64,000 nucleotides of DNA from Umezawaea endophytica (GTDB lineage: Bacteria; Actinomycetota; Actinomycetes; Mycobacteriales; Pseudonocardiaceae): contig NZ_JANYMP010000045.1 of NCBI RefSeq assembly GCF_025061645.1, positions 1 to 64,000 on the forward strand, given 5' to 3'. This document shows positions 49,146 to 57,276 of this stretch, in pieces. The notes under the pieces were generated by a model that searched no databases, was not told the origin of the DNA, and saw only the letters and a list, made by a program, of their open reading frames with translations. Every line of letters begins with the position of its first letter. The stretch's first letter is position 1. The translations under genes and the position numbers were made by a program.

Positions 49146-50537
49146 CTACGACTCGTCATCCAGCAGTTCATCGATCCGCTTGTTCGACGTCTCCCGCTGG
49201 CCGTCGAGCACCCTCGCGTATACCTTGAGCAATACGTCCACCGTGTGGCCAGCGCGTTCGGCCACCTCAGCAGGGGACACCCCGGCAGCGAGCCAGGTCG
49301 AGACCGCGGCGTGTCGGAGGTCGTACGGATCACCGGCCAACGGCGACGCCTCTTGAAGCGGCGACAACCCGATCTTGCGGGCCTTGCGCCAGGCGTCCGT
49401 GTAGACGGTCGCGCTCACCGGACCGCCGCTGATCGTCCCGCGGAACAGACGCCCATCAGCCGTGGTGCCGAAGGTCTTCAGATGCCACCGCAGGATGCGA
49501 ACCAGCACGGGCGGAATCGGCACTGGTCGAACCGCCCCCTCAGCCCGCCGCTTCAGGTTGCGCTCTTCCCAGAGTTCGCCCGAGTCGATGTACCGGGCGT
49601 TCGAGCGGGAAGCCGACTTCGACAGCAGCAACTCGCCCCATCCTGTTTCGGGCAGCTCGCAGTCGACTTCCCTGATCCGGTTCACCTCGCACGGCCGAAG
49701 AGCGCCGTAGTACATCACCGCGAAGAACGCGTACAGATAGTCGTACTGACCGCGCTTCGTCCCCGCGTAGGTGACCGCTGAGAGGAGCTGAGGCGCCTGC
49801 CGAGTGTTGAGCACCGCCCGTGGATCAACCTCGCTGTTCCCTCGCTGCACGCTGGCCCTCAGCCCCGTTACGGGGTTGGCGACGAGTTCTTCGGCATCCA
49901 CCGCGTAGGACAGGAGGTGGTGCAACACGCCACGACGTGTGCGCGTGGTCCAGGCCGCCGCGGACTTCCCGCCGAGGTTCTTCGCAACCGCCCGCAGCAG
50001 GTTCGCCGTCTCGACCTTGCTCGCCAGCTCCCGCACCGGTCGTGAGGCGGACTTGATCCACTCGACGATCGTCGATTCCTCGGGCGTCAGCACGCGGTCA
50101 CGCTGGTTCAGCGGTAGCAGGCAGGTGGTGAGTACCCGCCTCAGCGCCCGTTCGTCGGGCACGTCTTTCGTGGTGTTCACGAACGCGGCTACCGGGATCG
50201 CCAACGTGTCGACATAGCGCTTACGGGTGTTCGGAGCGGATTCCTGCCATTCGTCGCCGATGAACTCTTGTGCGAGCTGCAAGAGTGACCGCGCCGACTG
50301 CAACTTGAATTCTGACTCGGGCAAACCGCTCTTGATGTCGAACGCTTCACCGTTCTGCGTGGCCTGTATGAGGTTCGAGCGTCGGTTATTGGCCAGAGCT
50401 TTGGTCCGATACCACTCGGAGTGTTCTTTACCAGCGGTAAGCCAGCGGACACCGTAGGGCTTCGGCCGTTTCTTGCCGTCCGTACCCGGCTTGAGTGTCT
50501 TGATTTCCCAGATAGAGACCTTGAACGTAGGGTTCAT
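49146..50537 (-). CDS. int: tyrosine-type site-specific integrase
   Basis: A 463-residue tyrosine recombinase that integrates and excises the element. Catalytic features are the box I Arg in YYGALRPCEV (about residue 280), DLRHAAVSTWL (about 408), the AGH motif and the nucleophile Tyr in KVYARVLDG (about 439). The N-terminal part contains an AP2-like arm-binding region and the SAM-like core-binding domain. The ATG overlaps the xis stop by 4 bp. Its orientation toward the left border matches pSAM2. Confidence 0.95.
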   Translation of the reverse strand: MNPTFKVSIWEIKTLKPGTDGKKRPKPYGVRWLTAGKEHSEWYRTKALANNRRSNLIQATQNGEAFDIKSGLPESEFKLQSARSLLQLAQEFIGDEWQESAPNTRKRYVDTLAIPVAAFVNTTKDVPDERALRRVLTTCLLPLNQRDRVLTPEESTIVEWIKSASRPVRELASKVETANLLRAVAKNLGGKSAAAWTTRTRRGVLHHLLSYAVDAEELVANPVTGLRASVQRGNSEVDPRAVLNTRQAPQLLSAVTYAGTKRGQYDYLYAFFAVMYYGALRPCEVNRIREVDCELPETGWGELLLSKSASRSNARYIDSGELWEERNLKRRAEGAVRPVPIPPVLVRILRWHLKTFGTTADGRLFRGTISGGPVSATVYTDAWRKARKIGLSPLQEASPLAGDPYDLRHAAVSTWLAAGVSPAEVAERAGHTVDVLLKVYARVLDGQRETSNKRIDELLDDES

Positions 50538-50740
50538 GCCGCATCACTCCTCAGCCGGTCGAGCCAAGCGGCGAAGTCCGCGCCGAGTATTCGCAGGGAC
50601 CCGTTGGGCAGCTTTCGGGCGAGGGGTGCGGCACCGGGAATCTGCCGCCACTTGTAGAACGTGTCTTTGGAGACCCCGACGAGCAAGCAGAATTCGGGGA
50701 CCGTCATGAGGGTGTTCGGGTCAGGCAGTTCGGAAATCAT
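50534..50740 (-). CDS. xis: excisionase (MerR-like helix-turn-helix)
   Basis: A 68-residue winged-helix protein of the AICE excisionase type. It has MTVPEFCLLVGVSKDTFYKWR, then PLARKLPNGSLRI and FAAWLDRL. It overlaps rep upstream and int downstream by 4 bp each (ATGA), so rep, xis and int are one translationally coupled unit. An internal ATG 11 codons in could also serve as start. Confidence 0.9.
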   Translation of the reverse strand: MISELPDPNTLMTVPEFCLLVGVSKDTFYKWRQIPGAAPLARKLPNGSLRILGADFAAWLDRLRSDAA

Positions 50741-52080
50741 GCCGGTACCTCCCTTTCGTACTTGCGGCGTCGTTGTTCGCGGAGTCGATCGGCGACGGCC
50801 GAGGCCAGTTCGCGTTCGGCGTCGTTGGCGTATCCGGAGCCGGTGTAGGCCCAGTCGTTGACGACCGTGACGGAGTCGGCTTCCAGGCCGAGGCGGTCGA
50901 GGGTTTCCTGTGCGCGGAAGGCACGGCGTTCACCTCGAATGGCTTGGAAGGTGGTCGAGTAGTGCTTGGACTTGGTCAGGAAATGCCCGCGGAAGCCGAG
51001 CATGTGCGTCCACCGCTTGAGGTTCAGTTCCTCGTAAAAGGGCAGGTCGCCGAGGTTCCAGGCGGTTTGGATCATGGCTCGGTGGTGCTCGGAGACGCGG
51101 AGGTAGTCGATCTCCAGTTGGGAGCGGATCGGCCGGTCAGCCGCTTCGGTCTTGCCGGTGCCCTTGGTCGCGTACTTGGCGACGTACCCGGCCAGCCTGT
51201 GTTCGCTGATCGCCCCGGACTCGTCCTCGACCTCGTGTGCGGAGGTAGGGCGGATGGGTCGGACGTCGACCTGGTTGCCCCAGACCAGCGGCAGCACCAG
51301 GCCGTCAGGTCGTGCCGTTTCCAGCAGCACGGAGGCAGCCGCGGACTTGACGCAATGGTCGAGGAGTTTCGTGGTCGCCCACCGGGGCGTGGAGTCGTGG
51401 GGACCGTCTGGCCCATCGATGCGGATGACGGCGTGGAAGTGAACCAGGCCGCGCCGCTGGTACTCGGCGACTTTGGCGTAGGAGACCCGTGCGTGGTCCT
51501 TGAACTCCCGGACCGTCAGTCCCGCCGCGTTCGCCAGGGCACGCCTGAGGGCGATGGTGAACCGGTGCCAGAGCTTGCCCGCGTGTGCCTGCCACAAGAC
51601 CGCGCCGACGTAGTCGTAAGTGTCGAAGTCCAGCGGCCCGCCGACGCGCGGGTCGTCAGGGTGGTGGAAGGCCCCGCAAGCGCAAGGGATGGCCTTGCCG
51701 CTCTTGGGATGCGTCCGCCGGTTGTGAACGGGCCCGAACGACGGAGCCGTGAGCGTGGCAAAGACCCGAGGCTTCTCCGAGACCGCGAGCGGGACGCCTT
51801 TGGAGCCGCCGGAGAGGCCTGCGTGCATGAGGTGGAAGGCGTCGGCGGCGTAGCGATCGGAGCAGGTGGGGCAGACGCTCTGTCGGCGGTTGCCGCAGGG
51901 GATGAACACTTCCCCGCCGAGGTGGGCCATCACCGAGCCGGTGGTGGTGTCGTGGAGTTGCCACGCCCCGAACAGTCGGATTGGTGCGGCGCAGCCGCCG
52001 ATGGCGGTGACCTTGTCTCGCCATTCGCGGTAGTCGGGGGCTTTGAGTCGGGCGTGGATGCGGTCTTCCAGGGTCAGCAA
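50737..52080 (-). CDS. RepSA-like rolling-circle replication initiator
   Basis: A 447-residue initiator for excised-element replication. An N-terminal zinc-like segment (CGNRRQSVCPTC) precedes the HUH metal motif in GLVHFHAVIRID (about residue 211) and the nicking-Tyr motif YVAKYATKGTGK (about 298). I chose the TTG at 52080 because a perfect AAAGGAGG site lies 7 bases upstream; the longer frame starting at a GTG at 52113 would put that site inside the gene. A hairpin precedes the site. Confidence 0.88.
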   Translation of the reverse strand: MLTLEDRIHARLKAPDYREWRDKVTAIGGCAAPIRLFGAWQLHDTTTGSVMAHLGGEVFIPCGNRRQSVCPTCSDRYAADAFHLMHAGLSGGSKGVPLAVSEKPRVFATLTAPSFGPVHNRRTHPKSGKAIPCACGAFHHPDDPRVGGPLDFDTYDYVGAVLWQAHAGKLWHRFTIALRRALANAAGLTVREFKDHARVSYAKVAEYQRRGLVHFHAVIRIDGPDGPHDSTPRWATTKLLDHCVKSAAASVLLETARPDGLVLPLVWGNQVDVRPIRPTSAHEVEDESGAISEHRLAGYVAKYATKGTGKTEAADRPIRSQLEIDYLRVSEHHRAMIQTAWNLGDLPFYEELNLKRWTHMLGFRGHFLTKSKHYSTTFQAIRGERRAFRAQETLDRLGLEADSVTVVNDWAYTGSGYANDAERELASAVADRLREQRRRKYEREVPA

Positions 52081-52112
52081 GGCGAGGCCTCCTTTCGTTG
52101 GGGCGCAACGCA

Positions 52113-52146
52113 CAGGGGCATGACCGATGCGTTGGTCATGCCCCTG
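52113..52146 (-). terminator. 13-bp hairpin in the rep leader
   Basis: A perfect stem (CAGGGGCATGACC and complement) with an 8-base loop lies between the Spd-like gene and the rep ribosome-binding site. It could attenuate read-through into rep, keeping initiator levels low. Confidence 0.65.
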
Positions 52147-52160
52147 GTGATGGGGGTGGT

Positions 52161-52958
52161 TCAGGTGGTGGCGAGTTCCCGGACGATGCGCGCGGCGTAG
52201 TCGGGGGCGACCTTGACGGCGTCCTGCACGTCCTGGGCGGTGAGTTCGCGACCGAGCGCGTCGACTTGATCCCGCTTGACGCGCAGGGCCTCGATCATGG
52301 GTGCCGGAAGTCGCAGCCGAATCGGGGCACTCACCGCGGACTTGGGTTCGGGCACGTCAGGTCGCGGCTGGTCAGCAACCAACGTTGGTGCGGCGTTGAG
52401 CGCCTGGTTCCGCGCGGCCGTGCAGCGTTGTTGGATGATCGGCATGACTTCGGCGATCAGGTAGACCACCAGCGGGATGACCAGGTGCAGGAACACCATC
52501 CCGTGGTTGATCGGCCCCGAGGGTGGTCGGACCGAGGACCACACGTTGGTGACCAGCGTGGCCCCGAGAAGCACCCGCTTGAGCCGGGTCACGGTCTGGT
52601 GGGTGGCGGAGATGCCGCGCGAGATCATCTCGGCTTCCCACCGCAGGAGCGTGATCAGGATGCCCGCCAACGCGGGTTCTACCAGCCACGCTCCCCACCA
52701 CATCGGGTCAGCGGGGGCGAGGTGTCCGGCGAGGAAGTCGTGGACACCGGTGGTGGTGAACCCGAGTCCCGCCGCGAGGAACGTCCACATGCACCGGGTC
52801 ACCGAGGTGCGGAACCGGTCGACCTGCACGGCGTTGAGTTGGGGGTCCCCGGTGAGCTGGTGGAGTTGGTGTGACTCGTCCAACTTGGCCCGCAGCTTGC
52901 GCACCGAACGCGTCTCACCGAACTGATTGTCATTGTGCTGCTTGGGTTTGCCGAACAT
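52161..52958 (-). CDS. Spd-type membrane protein (plasmid spread)
   Basis: A 265-residue protein with about four hydrophobic helices in the middle (MWTFLAAGLGF, WLVEPALAGILITLL, VLLGATLVTNVW, FLHLVIPLVVYLIAEVMPI) and a charged C-terminal tail. Its place next to rep and other transfer genes matches DUF2637/Spd proteins, which help spread the element through recipient mycelium. The family assignment is by layout rather than a sharp motif. Confidence 0.65.
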   Translation of the reverse strand: MFGKPKQHNDNQFGETRSVRKLRAKLDESHQLHQLTGDPQLNAVQVDRFRTSVTRCMWTFLAAGLGFTTTGVHDFLAGHLAPADPMWWGAWLVEPALAGILITLLRWEAEMISRGISATHQTVTRLKRVLLGATLVTNVWSSVRPPSGPINHGMVFLHLVIPLVVYLIAEVMPIIQQRCTAARNQALNAAPTLVADQPRPDVPEPKSAVSAPIRLRLPAPMIEALRVKRDQVDALGRELTAQDVQDAVKVAPDYAARIVRELATT

Positions 52959-52990
52959 GATTCACCTCCCCTGGTGTTCGTTGTGGAGGG

Positions 52991-53173
52991 TCACGAGCCG
53001 CGGGCCGCTTTGACGAGGAGCTTGCCGAGAACGAGCACCAGGACCAGGAGCACGGCCGCGCCGACGAGGCCGCAGACCAGGTACATGACGGCCAGGCTCA
53101 GCACGGTGACCGCGACCACCGCGGCCAGGCGGCCGAGGGTGCGCAGAGTGACGGGGACGGCGAACTGGAGCAT
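52991..53173 (-). CDS. small membrane protein, Spd-like
   Basis: A 60-residue protein almost entirely hydrophobic, with two helices (about residues 12-48) and a basic C-terminus. The ATG at 53173 overlaps the stop of the WhiB-like gene (ATGA). Small two-helix proteins at this position are typical of AICE spread loci (SpdC/SpdD-like). No catalytic motif is present. Confidence 0.6.
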   Translation of the reverse strand: MLQFAVPVTLRTLGRLAAVVAVTVLSLAVMYLVCGLVGAAVLLVLVLVLGKLLVKAARGS

Positions 53174-53508
53174 CAGGCCACGTCCTTGCGGTCGGGGGTG
53201 CGCGGGTAGTGCAGACGCTTGCGCTCCGGCCCGGACAGACCAGCCACGATCCCGGAGGCGTAGTAGCGGCGGGACCCCTGGCCGCTGGTTTCCCACGTGA
53301 GTTGGTCGGAGCGACACTCGGCGAGCACGGGGCAGCCCGCGCACCCGTCCTTGACGTCCTCGATCCGCTTGGGGTCGAAGAACTCTTCGGTGTCCTGACC
53401 AGCGCACGCGGCTTGAGCGCGCCAGGCCGGGGGCTGTCCTGAGCGGCCGAATAGTACGAGCATCAAGGCCCGGTAACCGGCGTAGCTGGCCTGATCGTTG
53501 GCGTTCAC
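53173..53508 (-). CDS. WhiB-like iron-sulfur transcription factor
   Basis: A 111-residue Wbl protein. The four cluster ligands are Cys35, Cys56, Cys59 and Cys65 (C-x20-C-x2-C-x5-C). The turn motif GIVAGLS is followed by PERKR, the DNA-binding tail. The GTG at 53508 overlaps the upstream gene's stop (GTGA), and its own stop overlaps the small membrane gene. Element-borne Wbl proteins may let the element sense redox or developmental state. Confidence 0.88.
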   Translation of the reverse strand: MNANDQASYAGYRALMLVLFGRSGQPPAWRAQAACAGQDTEEFFDPKRIEDVKDGCAGCPVLAECRSDQLTWETSGQGSRRYYASGIVAGLSGPERKRLHYPRTPDRKDVA

Positions 53509-53987
53509 GCGGCTACCCCCGCAGCGACGGAGCGACGAGCCAGCACCGAGCGGCCAAGGTGGACCAGGCGGGCGACATCCTCGTAGGTGACGGACTCGGC
53601 GACGCACGGCGCGAGCCGGAACACCCCGGCCAGCACCACCACAGGCTTGCCCCGATCCACGCCGGGGTGACCGTCCAGATCGGCGACGGTTGCCGAGGCC
53701 GCGAGCCCGAAGGAGATTCCGGCGGCAGTGCGGCCGGTGGCGGCTACCGAGACCTCGTGACGCGGTTGGTGGGTCCATGCCAGGGAGACGCCGTCCAGGG
53801 TGGTCGACCAGAGCAGCAGTGCGGCCAGGCGGTCGGGGGCGGTTCCGCTGGTGAACTCCATGTGCACCGAGCGGGACCGCGTCGAGATCACCAACCGGTC
53901 CGGACGCGGCAGGCCTTTGGAACGCATCGTGGACCGGACGGCCCGCATGATCCGGTCGAGAAAGCGCGGGGAATCGTTGGCAGACAT
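53505..53987 (-). CDS. hypothetical AICE protein
   Basis: A 160-residue soluble protein, alpha/beta in appearance, that I do not recognise. Segments such as RLVISTRSRSVHMEF and VSVAATGRTAAGISFGL suggest beta strands, and the C-terminal part is helical. The ATG at 53987 has a GGAGG site at 7-base spacing; the longer frame to 54236 lies antisense within the translocase gene. It is coupled to the WhiB-like gene by a 4-bp overlap. Confidence 0.65.
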   Translation of the reverse strand: MSANDSPRFLDRIMRAVRSTMRSKGLPRPDRLVISTRSRSVHMEFTSGTAPDRLAALLLWSTTLDGVSLAWTHQPRHEVSVAATGRTAAGISFGLAASATVADLDGHPGVDRGKPVVVLAGVFRLAPCVAESVTYEDVARLVHLGRSVLARRSVAAGVAA

Positions 53988-54027
53988 AGGGAACCTCCAG
54001 AAGTGAGGCGAGGTGGTGAGGGGAAGG

Positions 54028-55404
54028 TCAGGCGACGACGCGCAGGCCTGAACCGGCTGCGGAGTCGCTGGGACCGGCTTTGACGAACTCGACGAGTTCG
54101 GTGATGTCCGCATTCGTCGTGTAGGCAGCGCGGACGCGCTTGGGGTTGCGGGAGCGGGAGTCCACGCGGAACCCGATGCCCGCCGTGGACTCGTCGGCCG
54201 GAATCTGGTCGGCGATAGCGCCGCGTTCACGGGCACCGTCGCCCAGGACCATGTCCGGGTGCCGCTCCGAGGTGACTCGCAGGCACACCCGGTTGGGGAT
54301 CAGGTCCCGGATCGGGACGACGTCCTTGGACGGCTCTTGCACGTAGGCGTCGAGGACGTCGTTGGTGGCGCGGCCCATCGAGGTGATGACCGAGCACACA
54401 GCGGTGATCTCGCGGGCGAACTCGGGTTGGTAGGCCAGCAGCGAGCCGATCTCGTCGATGATCAGCCAGTCCAACGGGTGCTCCCGCGAGACCGGCATGG
54501 ACCGTACTCCGGCACGTTGCAACCGGCGCTGCTTGCGCTCCATGTTGGTTTTGAACGCGTCGATCAACTCGGCGCAGTCTTCCGCCGAATCGGCGTACCG
54601 GCCGTCGAGGATCGGCTTGAGCGCGACGAACTCGAACAGCTTCGGGTCACACACCCACGGCCGGACCAGGCCGTCCCGGATGAGCGGAGCGACTGCGCGG
54701 AGCTTGGCGTTGGCCACCGAGTTCTTGCCCGAACCGGTCGCACCGGCCGTCAGGTGGTGCGTTCCCGCCAACGGTTCGTTCCAGTCGGTGCCGAGTTCGG
54801 TCTCCCCGAGGCACAGCGCCCGCAGGTCGACCGCGGAGCACTCTTCCGGCAATGCCGGGGCGGCTATGACCTGGTCGAACGGTTCGTCACGCTGGATGAT
54901 CAACACGACCTCACCAGGCTTACCGCGTTCCACGGCGACCCGCTCCGCTTTAAGCGTGGCCGCCAACTCGTCCACCTGGGCGACGAACGCCCGCAACGCC
55001 TGACCGGGGACGAGCTTGACCCGGACCGTGTCGATCGATGCCGACCACGACCGAACCTTGAGCACGCGCGGAACGAGGGTGCGGCCGGTCCGGTGGTGTT
55101 CGCGGGTCAACTGGCACGCGCCCATGAGGTCCGCCCAGCGGCGACCGGTGTACGCCCCGGCCCAGCGACGTTGCCAGGACCGGATCACCGGGGCGGCGTA
55201 GTGGTCGAAGGTGTCCGGGTGTGCTCGGTACCAGCCGACCGAGCCAGCGGTGACACCACCGAGAACCGTTCCGGTGAGACTCGGACCGAGGTAGGACAGG
55301 GACGCGGTGAGCGCGGCCGGGGTGGCAACCGAGCCGGGGTGTCGGACCATCCACACCACGGCCCGGAACTCTGCTCCGACCCCGCGCTTGGACTTGTTTC
55401 GCAT
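54028..55404 (-). CDS. FtsK/SpoIIIE-type conjugative DNA translocase (TraB/TraSA-like)
   Basis: A 458-residue ATPase that moves double-stranded element DNA between hyphae. An N-terminal hydrophobic region (about residues 15-55) precedes the motor domain. Walker A is GATGSGKNS (about 219-227), with Asn where Ser/Thr is usual. Walker B is DWLIIDE (about 310-317), and later RVTSERHPD and DESTAGIGF fit the family. The ATG has a GGAAGGA site. A hairpin separates it from the small genes upstream. Confidence 0.9.
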   Translation of the reverse strand: MRNKSKRGVGAEFRAVVWMVRHPGSVATPAALTASLSYLGPSLTGTVLGGVTAGSVGWYRAHPDTFDHYAAPVIRSWQRRWAGAYTGRRWADLMGACQLTREHHRTGRTLVPRVLKVRSWSASIDTVRVKLVPGQALRAFVAQVDELAATLKAERVAVERGKPGEVVLIIQRDEPFDQVIAAPALPEECSAVDLRALCLGETELGTDWNEPLAGTHHLTAGATGSGKNSVANAKLRAVAPLIRDGLVRPWVCDPKLFEFVALKPILDGRYADSAEDCAELIDAFKTNMERKQRRLQRAGVRSMPVSREHPLDWLIIDEIGSLLAYQPEFAREITAVCSVITSMGRATNDVLDAYVQEPSKDVVPIRDLIPNRVCLRVTSERHPDMVLGDGARERGAIADQIPADESTAGIGFRVDSRSRNPKRVRAAYTTNADITELVEFVKAGPSDSAAGSGLRVVA

Positions 55405-55430
55405 AGTGATTCCTTCCCTGGAGACGACGA

Positions 55431-55461
55431 CAGCGGCCGATCATGTGCTGATCGGCCGCTG
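55431..55461 (-). terminator. 13-bp hairpin between small accessory genes and the translocase
   Basis: A perfect stem (CAGCGGCCGATCA and complement) with a 5-base TGTGC loop. It may limit transcription reaching the translocase gene. Confidence 0.65.
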
Positions 55462-55483
55462 CCTGATTGGTTGGTGCCGGGGA

Positions 55484-55717
55484 CTACCGGCGACGGTTGC
55501 GACGACGACGCACGGCGGGCTCTTCGAGCTGGGACCGGGCGTAGGACAGGGCCACCCGCAGCGCGGCGGTGGACCGGGCGAACTCGTGATGCACCGCTCG
55601 GAACCCCTCCCGCCGGAACGGGATCTGCCGGGTCGAGTCGCGGAGCACCTTCATGGCCTTGCCGAGGTCGTCCAACGCAGCGTCAAGCTGATGCGACACG
55701 GCGGTCACGCCTTCCAT
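55484..55717 (-). CDS. small hypothetical protein
   Basis: A 77-residue helical protein ending in a very basic RRRRNRRR tail. No family is recognised. Its start lies inside the last codons of the 86-residue gene (13-bp overlap), so the two are probably co-translated. Confidence 0.55.
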   Translation of the reverse strand: MEGVTAVSHQLDAALDDLGKAMKVLRDSTRQIPFRREGFRAVHHEFARSTAALRVALSYARSQLEEPAVRRRRNRRR

Positions 55718-55965
55718 TCGCGAGTGGTCAGTTCGGTTTCGTACTTGACCGCCTGGTCCTTGAGCGCACTCAGATCAGCGCGGGACTTGGCGAGCATCTT
55801 TTTCAGGTCTTCCGGCGACGCGATCCGCCACGCACCGGCCGGAGCACGGTTCTCCTTCATCCTCTCGATCAACTTTTCCAGCGGTCCGAGCATGTCCGTC
55901 ACGAAATCGATCGCCGCGACGAACTGCCCGTATTTCTCTGCTGCCTTGTTCTGGGCGATTGCCAC
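55705..55965 (-). CDS. small hypothetical helical protein
   Basis: An 86-residue protein predicted to be two long helices around a Pro-containing turn, without WxG or other known motifs. A GAAAGGCTCAT-type purine stretch precedes the ATG. It overlaps the next gene by 13 bp. Confidence 0.55.
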   Translation of the reverse strand: MAIAQNKAAEKYGQFVAAIDFVTDMLGPLEKLIERMKENRAPAGAWRIASPEDLKKMLAKSRADLSALKDQAVKYETELTTREWKA

Positions 55966-55989
55966 TGATGAGCCTTTCGAGCCGGTTTC

Positions 55990-56382
55990 CTAGCCCGCCT
56001 TGTTCCAGGAGGGTGGGTTCTTCAGTGCCCGCCACCGGCCGAGTTGGAGACGAGTGGTCTTGGGCATCAGCACCGAGTTGGCATGACCCCGGACAGCCCC
56101 GCAGCGCAGGAAATGCGTGCCACCGACGGTGAGCTGACCGACCTCGATCAACTGGTGCACCACGGCGGCCTCCCACCGCGGAATCGGCCGCATCCTGTCC
56201 CCGCCACACCGGCGAAACACCTGACGAGACGCCCCGGCCAGCACATAGCCGAACAGGTCTTCCGCGCGGCCGAGCACTGTCATTACGGCGGACATGTCGT
56301 TGGTGACCGGCCGAGGCTGGCCCGCCGGTACAGAGGTGTCGGGGACGTCGTTGCCGAACAGGTCTTCGGCCACGGCGATCAC
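55990..56382 (-). CDS. hypothetical AICE protein
   Basis: A 130-residue protein with no recognised domain. It contains an HQLIEVGQLTVGGTHFL segment and several basic residues toward the C-terminus. Its start overlaps the stop of the 60-residue gene by 4 bp. Position suggests an accessory transfer or maintenance role, but nothing in the sequence proves it. Confidence 0.55.
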   Translation of the reverse strand: MIAVAEDLFGNDVPDTSVPAGQPRPVTNDMSAVMTVLGRAEDLFGYVLAGASRQVFRRCGGDRMRPIPRWEAAVVHQLIEVGQLTVGGTHFLRCGAVRGHANSVLMPKTTRLQLGRWRALKNPPSWNKAG

Positions 56383-56561
56383 CCAGCCGACCGGTACAGC
56401 AGCCGGAACAGCCCGCAGTGCACCTCCGCGTAGTCCGCACCCACCGGACTCGGATAGCCGTGCCGCTCCAACACGTCGATCACCTCGAAAATCAACCCAG
56501 CCGTGAACCGGGGATCACTCTCGGACTCGGCGAGGCTGATCGGATAGTTGTTTTTGTCCAT
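56379..56561 (-). CDS. small hypothetical protein
   Basis: A 60-residue acidic protein (LAESESDPRFTAGL, VIDVLERHGYPSP) with a clear GGAGGAACGC site before the ATG. It overlaps the downstream gene by 4 bp. Family unknown. Confidence 0.6.
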   Translation of the reverse strand: MDKNNYPISLAESESDPRFTAGLIFEVIDVLERHGYPSPVGADYAEVHCGLFRLLYRSAG

Positions 56562-56636
56562 GCGTTCCTCCGAATCGTTCGGAATGCACGGCAGACGTCA
56601 GGAGCGTTGTGCACGTGCCTGACGCCGCCGAATATC

Positions 56637-56659
56637 CCGGCACCATCGACAGGTGCCGG
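56637..56659 (-). terminator. hairpin downstream of the SCO3933-like gene
   Basis: A perfect 8-bp stem (CCGGCACC and complement) with a 7-base loop lies about 105 bp past the stop of the SCO3933-like gene, in a 200-bp gap that holds nothing else recognisable. Confidence 0.5.
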
Positions 56660-56763
56660 ATTTAGGCATGGCTCTACCCACTGTGGAATTGTCAAAGAAC
56701 AAGCAGCCCGAGAAAACGGCTTAGGAACGGTCAGCGGACGAATGTCACGCGAGCGGGAACGAG

Positions 56764-57153
56764 CTAGGCGGCCGAGGAGGCCACTGACTTGAGGACGGGC
56801 TTGAGACCGTCAGCCTTGAACCACATACCCGAGGCGCTGATCTTCCCGTCGTCGCCACGCATCTCGTAGGTGTTGATCACGAGGTTGATCAGCTCGACGT
56901 AGTCACCTTCGTCGAACTCGTCCGCCGGAGCGCCGGGCAGGTTGACCCGGATCTCCTCCCCCTTGCCAGCACGGCGACCCGCGACGGGCTTCGGCTTGGC
57001 GAACAGCACGACCACGTACTGCTCTTCCTGCGTCTCCCGGTCCACGACGGGCGTGAGCGTGCCGTCCTTGGCTTCCCGCATCTTCACCGCGGGAGCTTCG
57101 GTGACCATGAGCCGGAAGCCGCCCAGGTTCGCGGGGATGTTCTGAAGTGCCAT
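56764..57153 (-). CDS. SCO3933-family regulatory protein
   Basis: A 129-residue protein like the SCO3933 family found on actinomycete integrative elements. It has VDRETQEEQYVVVLF and the EGDYVELINLVI segment, suggesting a small beta-barrel fold. The ATG has a GGAGGACGAC leader. It is divergent from the GntR repressor, and its promoter is overlapped by the repressor's palindromic sites, so it is a likely repressor target and a transfer/replication control gene. Confidence 0.72.
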   Translation of the reverse strand: MALQNIPANLGGFRLMVTEAPAVKMREAKDGTLTPVVDRETQEEQYVVVLFAKPKPVAGRRAGKGEEIRVNLPGAPADEFDEGDYVELINLVINTYEMRGDDGKISASGMWFKADGLKPVLKSVASSAA

Positions 57154-57173
57154 GTCGTCCTCCGTATTAGTGC

Positions 57174-57263
57174 GAGCTAGTTCGAACTAGCTCAAAGGTA
57201 ACACGAGCTAGCTCGGTTCACGTGCCCCGATCGGGTGATCTAGCACGAGCTAAGTCGAGCTAG
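57174..57263. promoter_or_regulatory. operator cluster for the GntR repressor
   Basis: GAGCTAGTTCGAACTAGCTC (57174-57193) is a perfect 20-bp palindrome. CGAGCTAGCTCG (57204-57215) is a perfect 12-bp palindrome. CGAGCTAAG and CGAGCTAG lie in tandem at 57246-57263. All share the CGAGCTAG core. They fill the 123-bp divergent promoter, so the repressor probably controls both itself and the SCO3933-like operon. Confidence 0.8.
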
Positions 57264-57276
57264 GTAGGTTCAAGCC

